A stretch of DNA of 54,525 nucleotides from Pirellulales bacterium. Lineage in GTDB: Bacteria > Planctomycetota > Planctomycetia > Pirellulales > JADZDJ01. The position numbers were made by a program, and so were the translations under genes. Position 1 is the stretch's first letter. Each line of letters begins with the position of its first letter. Below are positions 35,193-41,980 of the stretch, piece by piece. The stretch spans positions 1 to 54,525 of the forward strand of contig JADZDJ010000143.1 of the NCBI GenBank assembly GCA_020851115.1, written 5' to 3'. The notes under the pieces are model-generated. The model did not search any database and was not told the origin of the DNA. It saw only the letters and a list, made by a program, of their open reading frames with translations.

Positions 35193-37469
35193 TTATATCG
35201 TGCGATCAAAATACTGGAAGCTGCTTTGGATCTGTGTCCAGGTCAGCGTTAGTATGCCGCCATTGGAACTCCCGACGCCCCAAGGGTTAAAGAGAGTTAC
35301 CGTCTGAGAAGCTGAGTTATAGCCAATGACTGCATAAGCGTGATTGGCAACGACACCAGATTGCGTTCCGCTCGATTTCGACAGGACGCAGATCAGTTCG
35401 CCGGCATTATAGGCAGTTGCGAAAGTATTCAGACCCGATGCATCAATCACATACGTAAACGCGGTGGTCGATTGTCCGGTTACGTTCTCCAGCGTCATGA
35501 ATGCGAACTGCCATTCAATTGAGCTATAACTGTTAGTCGCTCCGAGAAACCAGCTCATTTCTTTTGCTTGTGCATAGGCCTTCTCGGCTAACGCAACCCA
35601 CAACTCGCCGCCGATGACACGGGCATACCTTGTCCCGCCAGCCGGAAGGTAAGAATCGACAGTGACAAATTCTGCTACGCCATCATGATAGAACCGCACA
35701 GTATACGTGCCATCGCCGTTGACGATGAACATGCTGGTGATCGTCGCGTTGCTGCGCAGGGCCGTCTCTGCCAACGACGCTAAAAATGCACAGTCGTTCA
35801 GACTGCCTTGCGCTACGTCCGTATATGCTGCGCCGTTGACAAATAAGCTTCCCGAAACGAGCGAGTAGCTGGCTCCGGCAGTCGGACGATCTAGCCCCAA
35901 GAACCATTTGTTGACCAAGTTGCCCAACTGCGCTGCGGTCGAGCCTGCCGCTAGATTGCCTAAGGTTGCTCCTTGATACTTCGCGTTGGCGGAGTTGCCC
36001 TGGACGATGTAGCTCGATAGTTTTTGCACGTAGCCAAGGCTGCCAAACAGCGACACGGTGGTCACCATCGCCGTCAAATCCGTGAATTCGGTGGAACTCA
36101 CGCCGCCAGCCGCGACGGCCTGGAAGATCGAAATCATATCGGTGCGGTCCAGCTTGCCGTCGTCGTAGAAGTCTTCAGCAAGACTGATCAGCGCCGCGTC
36201 GTGCAAGTTCTCGTCGAACCAAGTCGGCGGATCGGGGTCTGTCGGCGTCGGATCGTCATCGTTATTGGTGACCGCGACATCGGCGGCATCCAAGCCGTTA
36301 TAGTTGGCATCGGCGCTGGTGGCGGCCCCGGTGCGAATCGTATAGGCCACATTGCCGTCATCGACCGCGTCGTTCACACCGGTGACGGTCACGGTCTGCG
36401 CGGTATTCCAGTTCTGCGGCGTAAACACCAGGGAGGAAGTCGAGACCGTTCCTTCCGCCGCATTGCTGGTGCTGATGCCGATCGTGACATTGGCGGTGGG
36501 CTGGCTGTTGAGCTTCACGGTGAAGGCAGCCGTGCCGCCGGCTTCGGTCGTTACCAGGCCCGAGGTGGGCGTGACCGTGATCCCTGCTGTGTCGTTGTCC
36601 GTGTTGCTGACCGAGACGTCCAGAGCGTTCAAGCCGCTATAGTTGGCATCGGCGCTGGTGGCGGCCCCGGTGCGAATCGTATAGGCCACATTGCCGTCAT
36701 CGACCGCGTCGTTCACACCGGTGACGGTCACGGTCTGCGCCGTATTCCAGTTCTGCGGCGTAAACACCAAGGAGGAAGTCGAGACCGTTCCTTCCGCGGC
36801 ATTGCTGGTGCTGATGCCGATCGTGACATTGGCGGTGGGCTGGCTGTTGAGCACCACCGAGAAGGCGGCGGCCGCGCCGGCTTCGCTGGTCGTTAGCCCC
36901 GAGGTGGGCGTGACCGTGATTCCGGCCGCGTCGGGAGGAGGCTGCGGAACTGGTGGATTCGGAGGATTGGGAATCGGGTCAATTCCTGGGGTGGGTGGCT
37001 GCGGACCAGGATCGACGGGCGGCTCGGCCGCTTGCGTATCGACGGGGTCGCCATCCAAGGTCACGCCGCTTTTCTTGACCACCAGTTGATGTCCAGTCCC
37101 CTTGAAATAGATATCGATCGGGCCGGCAAGCCGAACTCGTTCCTGGCCGCCGCCCGAGTTGATGCGGAATATTTCAGTGATGTCTTGGCGTCCGCCATTG
37201 GCTTTGCTATTCAGCGAAATGTAGTCGTCGCCGCCGCGCAAATCGACCCGAACAGCACTGATTCTGGACGTCGACCAATGCCCGCTGATGCCCTTTACGC
37301 TGATCTTGCCGTCCGATTGCCGGACAAAAATCCGATCGTCGTCGTTCGTGCCGACGATTTTCAATAGCCCGTGGGAGTTCATCGAAGCGGTCACGCCGTT
37401 AGCCAGCATTTGCCGCGGCTCAAGGGCTTCAAAGTGGATGGGTCGAGAGCGTTTTTTTCTTGGCGACAT
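35193..37469 (-). CDS. Calpain-like cysteine protease with LEPR motif and beta repeats
   Basis: The protein is 758 residues. The N-terminus has a basic start and FEALEPRQMLA at 13-23, the LEPR-type export/anchor motif of planctomycete surface proteins. Residues about 30-155 form a domain with DDRIF and GGDDYI. A Pro-rich linker leads to two near-identical beta-sandwich repeats of about 113 residues (about 180-405; AGITVTPTSGL openings, Calx-beta-like). Residues 405-530 include an acidic helix pair. The C-terminal calpain (C2) domain has Cys560 in GSLNDCAFLASLA, His710 in NHAYAVIGY and Asn728 in LFNPWG, the full triad. Bacterial calpains are mostly uncharacterised; a surface or secreted protease is inferred. 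Stop 35193 lies next to the bidirectional terminator. Confidence 0.85.
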   Translation of the reverse strand: MSPRKKRSRPIHFEALEPRQMLANGVTASMNSHGLLKIVGTNDDDRIFVRQSDGKISVKGISGHWSTSRISAVRVDLRGGDDYISLNSKANGGRQDITEIFRINSGGGQERVRLAGPIDIYFKGTGHQLVVKKSGVTLDGDPVDTQAAEPPVDPGPQPPTPGIDPIPNPPNPPVPQPPPDAAGITVTPTSGLTTSEAGAAAAFSVVLNSQPTANVTIGISTSNAAEGTVSTSSLVFTPQNWNTAQTVTVTGVNDAVDDGNVAYTIRTGAATSADANYSGLNALDVSVSNTDNDTAGITVTPTSGLVTTEAGGTAAFTVKLNSQPTANVTIGISTSNAAEGTVSTSSLVFTPQNWNTAQTVTVTGVNDAVDDGNVAYTIRTGAATSADANYNGLDAADVAVTNNDDDPTPTDPDPPTWFDENLHDAALISLAEDFYDDGKLDRTDMISIFQAVAAGGVSSTEFTDLTAMVTTVSLFGSLGYVQKLSSYIVQGNSANAKYQGATLGNLAAGSTAAQLGNLVNKWFLGLDRPTAGASYSLVSGSLFVNGAAYTDVAQGSLNDCAFLASLAETALRSNATITSMFIVNGDGTYTVRFYHDGVAEFVTVDSYLPAGGTRYARVIGGELWVALAEKAYAQAKEMSWFLGATNSYSSIEWQFAFMTLENVTGQSTTAFTYVIDASGLNTFATAYNAGELICVLSKSSGTQSGVVANHAYAVIGYNSASQTVTLFNPWGVGSSNGGILTLTWTQIQSSFQYFDRTI
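36292..36513 (-). repeat. Direct repeat, copy A within calpain-like gene
   Basis: These 222 bases are almost identical to 36631-36852 with an offset of 339 bases (113 codons), exactly in frame. Only a few substitutions are visible. Each copy encodes most of one beta-sandwich repeat. The high DNA identity suggests recent duplication or gene conversion. Confidence 0.9.
36631..36852 (-). repeat. Direct repeat, copy B within calpain-like gene
   Basis: This is the second copy of the 222-base unit; see 36292-36513. The flanks differ between the copies (EAGAAAAFSVVL against EAGGTAAFTVKL at the protein level), so homogenisation covers only the central part. Confidence 0.9.
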
Positions 37470-37787
37470 GATGCAGAATGGGGCAGAAGTGGGGCAGAGT
37501 TCGCAATCGAACCAAGCGCCATCGACGCGCGCACGCCGAGCGCGGCACCTTGCGAAAGCAGACGATTCGAGGCAAATCCAACGCGAGTGCTGATATTGAC
37601 GAGAGGCGCTTCCGAGGACTTTGGAACGCCTGGTACTTGAACCCTAGGTCAACTTTTTCGCTTCGTCAAATGGAAGCGTATCGTCGGCATGTTCCTCGCA
37701 GATTCCGCGTCGCAGTCTTGCCAGCCGCGGTTTCATCCCCCGCAGCGCCTGCCGCTTGCCTCACGCCAAATCGCTCCGACTTGCCCC

Positions 37788-37815
37788 TTGACAGATCTTT
37801 GAACGCCTGTATACT
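37788..37815 (+). promoter_or_regulatory. Consensus-like sigma-70 promoter
   Basis: TTGACA (37788-37793, exact consensus) is followed by a 16-base spacer and TATACT (37810-37815, five of six to TATAAT). No gene starts within 700 bases downstream except nuoI at 38575, so a long leader or a small RNA is implied. Confidence 0.55.
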
Positions 37816-37859
37816 TGGTGACGCAGCGTCCGACGGAGGCAGCATTCGCGAGAACCTCT

Positions 37860-37907
37860 GCATGAAGCATGAAGCAATGAGTGTTTTGCCCCTGAACCCT
37901 GAACCCT
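37860..37907. repeat. Heptanucleotide tandem repeats (two motifs)
   Basis: GCATGAAGCATGAAGCA (37860-37876) is 2.4 copies of GCATGAA. CCTGAACCCTGAACCCT (37891-37907) is 2.4 copies of CCTGAAC. Both have period 7 and lie downstream of the promoter at 37788. Confidence 0.8.
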
Positions 37908-38194
37908 CGCTCCCAGCCACCCCCTTATTTTCCATCGACCCTCGCCACGCCTCAAACCTCAAAAACACTCGTAAATTCTCGATCCATTTCGCTTCCGCCC
38001 GCCGTTTTTTTGCGCACCCCCCCGGAAATGAACCGGAAATGAATTCCGCAAGAATCCGCATAGCGCTCGGGAAAAACGCACTTTTCCGATTCCTTCATTT
38101 CCAACACAAAAATTTTTTTTCGAAAATCACACCACCGCGCCAAACGCAAATGCCCCGAGATCAACCAACCGCCCAGCGAGGAACACCGCGCTAG

Positions 38195-38214
38195 CCGCTC
38201 ACCGCTCACCGGTC
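38195..38214. repeat. Heptanucleotide tandem repeat
   Basis: CCGCTCACCGCTCACCGGTC is nearly three copies of CCGCTCA, the third imperfect. It directly abuts the intergenic repeat at 38211. Confidence 0.7.
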
Positions 38215-38240
38215 GGAACCGCGACCGTCAGGAAGCGGTT
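38211..38240 (-). repeat. REP-like intergenic repeat (frame reads LPDGRGSD)
   Basis: Read on the minus strand, the element CCGCTTCCTGACGGTCGCGG translates in one frame as PLPDGRGSD. I recall this sequence as recurring in intergenic DNA of planctomycetes and related phyla, where it is often mis-annotated as the end of short proteins. Only one copy is in the window. Confidence 0.5.
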
Positions 38241-38574
38241 GAGCCGGCTCCTTTTGCCGACAGACGCGGCTCGGAAACGCATCGACTCGCAAGGGGCAGT
38301 GCAAGCGCGATCGCCGAAAGAGCGGTTTGGCAGGCCTGCCGTGGCAGCCGGAACGAACGGAGAAAACACCGGAAAATCGACTTTGCCGCCGCCGTCGCTG
38401 GCGATTCAGGCTGCCATCCAGAATGCCCAAGAGGACAAGGGGATTTGCCTTGGATCCGCGGAAGCTGTCGCTTGCGGGAATAGCACTTCTGCTTATAATT
38501 TGAGGAGTGTTCGAACGTGACGTGTCGGCATCGATCGGGCGAAATCTTCGCCGCCGCTTGGAAGGTTTGTGACC

Positions 38575-39102
38575 ATGATTCGCTGGTTGAAAGACATTTG
38601 GGATGCTGTGTTTACCGTGGCCCAGGGCATGTGGGTGACGCTGCGGTATTGGATCAAGACCTACGAGCCGGAGCGGGGCACGTTTACCCATCAGTTCGAG
38701 TATCCGGAGAAGCCGGTGCCGGTGGCCTCGCGCTATCGCGGCTTTCATCGCTTCGATCTCACGACGTGCATCGCCTGCGATCAATGCGCCAAGGCGTGCC
38801 CAGTCGATTGCATCTATATTGGCAAAGAGCGGGTCACCAACGGCAAAGGGTTCAAGGTCACGGGTTATACGATCGATTATTCCAAGTGCATGTTTTGCGC
38901 ATTATGTGTCGAACCTTGTCCGGTCGATTGTATCTTTATGGGGGCGTCGCACGATTTGAGCTGCTATAGCCGCGATGGGTGTATTGTCGATTTCTCGCGG
39001 CTGCCGCTCGATGTGGCCTGGGGGCGCGCAACCTTGAATCCAACAGCCGTGGCGGAATCGAAAGTGATTGTCGAGCCGGTGCATGGAGGGCCGAATCAGT
39101 AG
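38575..39102 (+). CDS. nuoI: NADH-quinone oxidoreductase subunit I
   Basis: This 175-residue iron-sulfur subunit of complex I carries two [4Fe-4S] motifs, CIACDQCAKACPVDC and CMFCALCVEPCPVDC. These hold clusters N6a and N6b, which pass electrons toward quinone. Its N-terminal amphipathic part (IRWLKDIWDAVFTVAQGMWV) packs on the membrane arm. ATG 38575 is chosen, with GAAGG upstream; GTG 38569 is two codons earlier. It is separated from nuoA by DUF2203 and GNAT genes, so the nuo genes are split. Length fits the family (about 160-180). Confidence 0.93.
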   Translation: MIRWLKDIWDAVFTVAQGMWVTLRYWIKTYEPERGTFTHQFEYPEKPVPVASRYRGFHRFDLTTCIACDQCAKACPVDCIYIGKERVTNGKGFKVTGYTIDYSKCMFCALCVEPCPVDCIFMGASHDLSCYSRDGCIVDFSRLPLDVAWGRATLNPTAVAESKVIVEPVHGGPNQ

Positions 39103-39195
39103 CAGATTTGTCGGTTGGCCGTTTGGCGCTAGATTTGCTTGAACCATGGAATTTGCATCTTTGACCGGTCAATTTGACCACCGAGGTATACGAAC

Positions 39196-39690
39196 ATGAG
39201 CAGCAACACCCGCGATGCCGAACGCAAGAAGTACTTTACCATCGACGAAGCCAACGCCATGCTGCCATTGGTGCGGGCGATCGTCAGAGACCTCACCGAT
39301 TTATCGCGCGACGTCTATGAACGCCGCCAACGGCTGACGCAGCTTCTGGCCGGGCGAAACGGCGACAAAGACGACGTTTACGGCGAAGAGCTAAACCAAA
39401 TCGAAGAGGAGTTGGAAAAAGATGGCCAGCGGCTGCGAGACTACGTCGAAGAGCTGCAACGTCTCGGCGTCGAGCCGAAAAACGGGCTGGAAGGGCTGGT
39501 CGATTTCCCCACCCTGATCGACGATCAGCCAGCCTATCTATGCTGGAAGCTGGGAGAGCCGGAAGTGCTGTTTTGGCATGAATTGGAAGCGGGCTTCGCG
39601 GGTCGGCAGTCGCTGACGGCGGATGCATCGGTCGATGCTGGCGGAGAATCGCACGGTCACGAGGTTGTTGACGATCGCACCGGCCACTAA
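39196..39690 (+). CDS. DUF2203 domain protein
   Basis: This 164-residue cytoplasmic protein begins KKYFTIDEANAMLPLVRAIV and ends in GLVDFPTLIDDQPAYLCWKL, then GEPEVLFWHELEAGFAGRQ. These are the diagnostic blocks of DUF2203. The middle is a charged coiled coil. Function is unknown; the HE and WHELE motifs might bind metal. GAGG lies 10 bases before ATG. It sits 93 bases after nuoI and 45 before the GNAT gene on the same strand. Confidence 0.88.
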   Translation: MSSNTRDAERKKYFTIDEANAMLPLVRAIVRDLTDLSRDVYERRQRLTQLLAGRNGDKDDVYGEELNQIEEELEKDGQRLRDYVEELQRLGVEPKNGLEGLVDFPTLIDDQPAYLCWKLGEPEVLFWHELEAGFAGRQSLTADASVDAGGESHGHEVVDDRTGH

Positions 39691-39735
39691 CTCCTGTAGC
39701 GTTTTCTGGCTTGCCGCTCGGCACGCCCCGAGAAC

Positions 39736-40260
39736 ATGTCGATCAAGATCGTTTCCTGCGGCATCGAATATGCACCGCAAATCCTGGCGATTTTGAACGA
39801 AGCCATTGTGAATACGCGGGCGCTGTACGAATATCATCCGCGCACCCTGGAATCGATGACCGAATGGTTCGCCGAAAAGGCGGCGGGCAAGTATCCGGTG
39901 ATTGGGGCCGTCAACGACGACGACGTGCTGATGGGATTCGCCACGTACGGGAGTTTCCGCTGGCGGCCGGCGTATAAGTATACCGTCGAAGATTCGCTCT
40001 ATGTCGAGAAGCGTTTCCGCGGCCAAGGCGTCGCCACTCGCTTGATGCAGGAACTGATCGACGCGGCCAAGTCGCAAGACTATCACGTCGTGGTCGGTGG
40101 CATCGACTCGACCAACGAGCCTAGCATCGCCCTGCACAAGAAGTTCGGCTTCCGCTTCTGCGGCCGGATCGAGCACGCCGGGTTCAAATTTGGCCAGTGG
40201 ATGGATTTGGATTTCTATCAATTGATCCTGCCGACCCCGGCAATGCCGGTGGATGGATGA
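39736..40260 (+). CDS. GNAT N-acetyltransferase
   Basis: This 174-residue GNAT resembles phosphinothricin-type acetyltransferases: it opens IVSCGIEYAPQILAILNEAI and has FRWRPAYKYTVEDSLYVEKR. The acetyl-CoA loop RGQGVATRLMQELI follows, then NEPSIALHKKFGFRFCGR. It moves an acetyl group from acetyl-CoA to an amine; the substrate is unknown. Length is typical. No resistance role is claimed. Confidence 0.88.
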   Translation: MSIKIVSCGIEYAPQILAILNEAIVNTRALYEYHPRTLESMTEWFAEKAAGKYPVIGAVNDDDVLMGFATYGSFRWRPAYKYTVEDSLYVEKRFRGQGVATRLMQELIDAAKSQDYHVVVGGIDSTNEPSIALHKKFGFRFCGRIEHAGFKFGQWMDLDFYQLILPTPAMPVDG

Positions 40261-40512
40261 CGTTGGCTTGGCTGTTTACCGCGGGGAACAATTCCTCCTC
40301 CTCGAAATGCGTCGGTCGCATAGGGCCTCGACCGAAGTTCTCCGAAGGTCAGCCAGTATCCGGATAAGCCAGAAACCTCTGGGCCGGCCAGCGGCCCGAA
40401 AACTTCGCATCGTTTGCTGAAGTGGCCGCAATCACCCCGATTTCACGCTTGAAAACCTGCGGCAGAGCCTTAGAATGGCGGTTTCCTCGATTTCGCGAGA
40501 GTCTTGCCACTT

Positions 40513-41181
40513 ATGACCACACCCACCGCAATTGCCGGCTATCTGGCGCTGTTTGTCGCCTTCGGCTTTATCTTTTTGTTTGTGAACCTGGTGGTCGGAA
40601 AGTTTCTGCGCCCCAAAGCGCCCAATGCGGAGAAGCTGGAGATCTACGAATGCGGCGAGCCGACGATCGGTTCCAGCTTCGTGCAATTCGATATTCGGTT
40701 TTATGTGGTCGCGCTGCTGTTTATCATTTTCGATGTCGAAGTGGCGTTTTTCTTTCCTTGGGCCAGCGTGTTTGGCAAAGCGACGAACTTGAAGGCAGAA
40801 AGCTTGCAAGTAGTCAACGAAGTGTCGTCTGCAGGCGGAGCAGAAACGGTGCTGACGCCGGCGGTCGCCGGGTTGTTTCGCGAATTGGGTGTGCCCGCTT
40901 CGGCGGTGCCGCAGGGGAGCGAGTTGGGTGCGGCGGCCAGCGATATGACGCCGGCCGAGGCGACCACGGCGGCAGTTCATGCTTCGGCCGATACGCTTGC
41001 TCGGCTTGCGCTGATCGACATTTTCGTGTTCTTCGCGGTACTGATGGTTGGCTTCGCCTATGTTTGGCGTCGCGGCGATTTGGATTGGGTCCGTGCCGTC
41101 ACCGCCGAACGGGCCGAAACGAGTCCAACGAGAACGCCGCCGAGCATGACGATCGAGCGCGAAGCGGCGCTTTCGGTGTGA
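40513..41181 (+). CDS. nuoA: NADH-quinone oxidoreductase subunit A with insert
   Basis: This 222-residue subunit has three helices: residues 7-28, about 60-85 and 165-184. Between helices 1 and 2 lies the conserved EIYECGEPTIGSSFVQFDIR (43-62). Helix 2 ends FDVEVAFFFPWASVFG. NuoA is normally 110-150 residues with a short loop here. This one has an insert of about 70 residues (89-162) that is Ala/Ser/Thr-rich and without obvious domain. The subunit belongs to the proton-pumping membrane arm of complex I. ATG 40513 is chosen. nuoC follows, but no nuoB lies between them. Confidence 0.9.
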   Translation: MTTPTAIAGYLALFVAFGFIFLFVNLVVGKFLRPKAPNAEKLEIYECGEPTIGSSFVQFDIRFYVVALLFIIFDVEVAFFFPWASVFGKATNLKAESLQVVNEVSSAGGAETVLTPAVAGLFRELGVPASAVPQGSELGAAASDMTPAEATTAAVHASADTLARLALIDIFVFFAVLMVGFAYVWRRGDLDWVRAVTAERAETSPTRTPPSMTIEREAALSV

Positions 41182-41236
41182 ATTCGATGGAACTGCTATC
41201 ACTTCGGACGCTAACGTTCCCACCTTGCCTCGACTT

Positions 41237-41257
41237 CTGAACCCTGAACCCCGAATC
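41237..41257. repeat. Heptanucleotide tandem repeat
   Basis: CTGAACCCTGAACC plus a degenerate third unit (CCGAATC) has period 7 and shares the CTGAACC motif with 37891-37907. It lies just upstream of nuoC (41266). Confidence 0.75.
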
Positions 41258-41265
41258 TTCCACTC

Positions 41266-41796
41266 ATGCGTGGCCAATCGTTTCTCGATCGACTGAAATC
41301 GAAGTTCGGTGACAAAATCACGGGTTCGAATCTGGAGGCAATCGATCCTTGGATCGAAGTCTCGCCGGCGGGGCTTATCGAAGTCGCCACCTATCTGCGC
41401 GACGACGCCGATTTGCGATTCAATATGCTCAACTGCATCACAGCCGTTGACTATTTCGAGCCGGATGAGAAAAAGGCGGCAAAGGTCGCTTGGCAACCTC
41501 ATCTCGAATTGGTGTATCACCTGTGGAGCGTGCCCAATCGAGTGAGCCTGGTGCTCAAGGTCATGTTGCCGCGGTGGAAGCACGATGAGGTTGGTGAACT
41601 GCCCGAAGTGCCCAGCGTGAGCGATGTGTGGCGCACCGCCGATTGGCACGAGCGTGAAGTATTCGACCTTTGTGGCGTGCGATTTGTCGGCCATCCCGCC
41701 CTGCGGCGAATTCTGTGCCCCGAGGATTGGGTCGGCCACCCGCTGCGAAAAGATTACGAAATGCCGCTGGAGTACCACGGCATCCGCGGTCGTTAA
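41266..41796 (+). CDS. nuoC: NADH-quinone oxidoreductase subunit C
   Basis: This 176-residue 30-kDa subunit has the family motif WHEREVFDLCGVRFVGHPAL and RILCPEDWVGHPLRKDYE at about 126-165. It belongs to the peripheral arm of complex I. It lies 84 bases after nuoA. In most bacteria nuoB sits between nuoA and nuoC, and that gene is absent here. The start at ATG 41266 is directly downstream of a heptamer repeat. C and D are separate, since no NuoD sequence follows. Confidence 0.93.
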   Translation: MRGQSFLDRLKSKFGDKITGSNLEAIDPWIEVSPAGLIEVATYLRDDADLRFNMLNCITAVDYFEPDEKKAAKVAWQPHLELVYHLWSVPNRVSLVLKVMLPRWKHDEVGELPEVPSVSDVWRTADWHEREVFDLCGVRFVGHPALRRILCPEDWVGHPLRKDYEMPLEYHGIRGR

Positions 41797-41980
41797 AAGG
41801 GCCGCCACGGTCGACAATTTGTCTGTTCTCCTCCGTTCTACGGCCTGCCGGCCTGCCGTCGATTCTCCATTTTGACATCGACGTTTTCTGGTCGAATCGC
41901 TATGCTTCGCGGCCCTGGTCTAACCACGTTGCCGAGCCGAATTCTGGCCGGGCAGACCCCGCCTCGCAAGTGTTCTTGGT

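Larger units (their letters stand above)
37470..38574. other. Gene-free region of 1.1 kb with promoter and repeats
   Basis: This region lies between the calpain-like start and nuoI, with no supported gene. A plus-strand frame at 37478-38194 and a minus-strand frame at 38206-38784 have composition and content of non-coding DNA. The stretch contains a consensus-like promoter (37788-37815), heptamer repeats (37860, 37891, 38195) and a planctomycete-type intergenic repeat (38211-38240). Possible roles are a leader for the nuo gene or an undetected RNA; none is proven. Confidence 0.6.

Noticed and set aside
36024-36896. A 290-codon plus-strand frame with internal repeats
   Set aside because: The repetition only mirrors the DNA repeats of the calpain-like gene on the opposite strand.
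37478-38194. A 238-codon plus-strand frame in the gene-free region
   Set aside because: No ribosome-binding site, low-complexity sequence built from intergenic repeats, no family resemblance.
38206-38784. A 192-codon minus-strand frame ending in LPDGRGSDR
   Set aside because: The end is the REP-like repeat and the rest overlaps nuoI antisense, the classic mis-annotation of this repeat.
40432-41817. A 461-codon minus-strand frame
   Set aside because: It is antisense to nuoA and nuoC, with composition of a shadow frame.
41870-41910. TTGACA followed by TATGCT before the MscS gene
   Set aside because: The spacing is about 23 bases, too long for a normal sigma-70 promoter.
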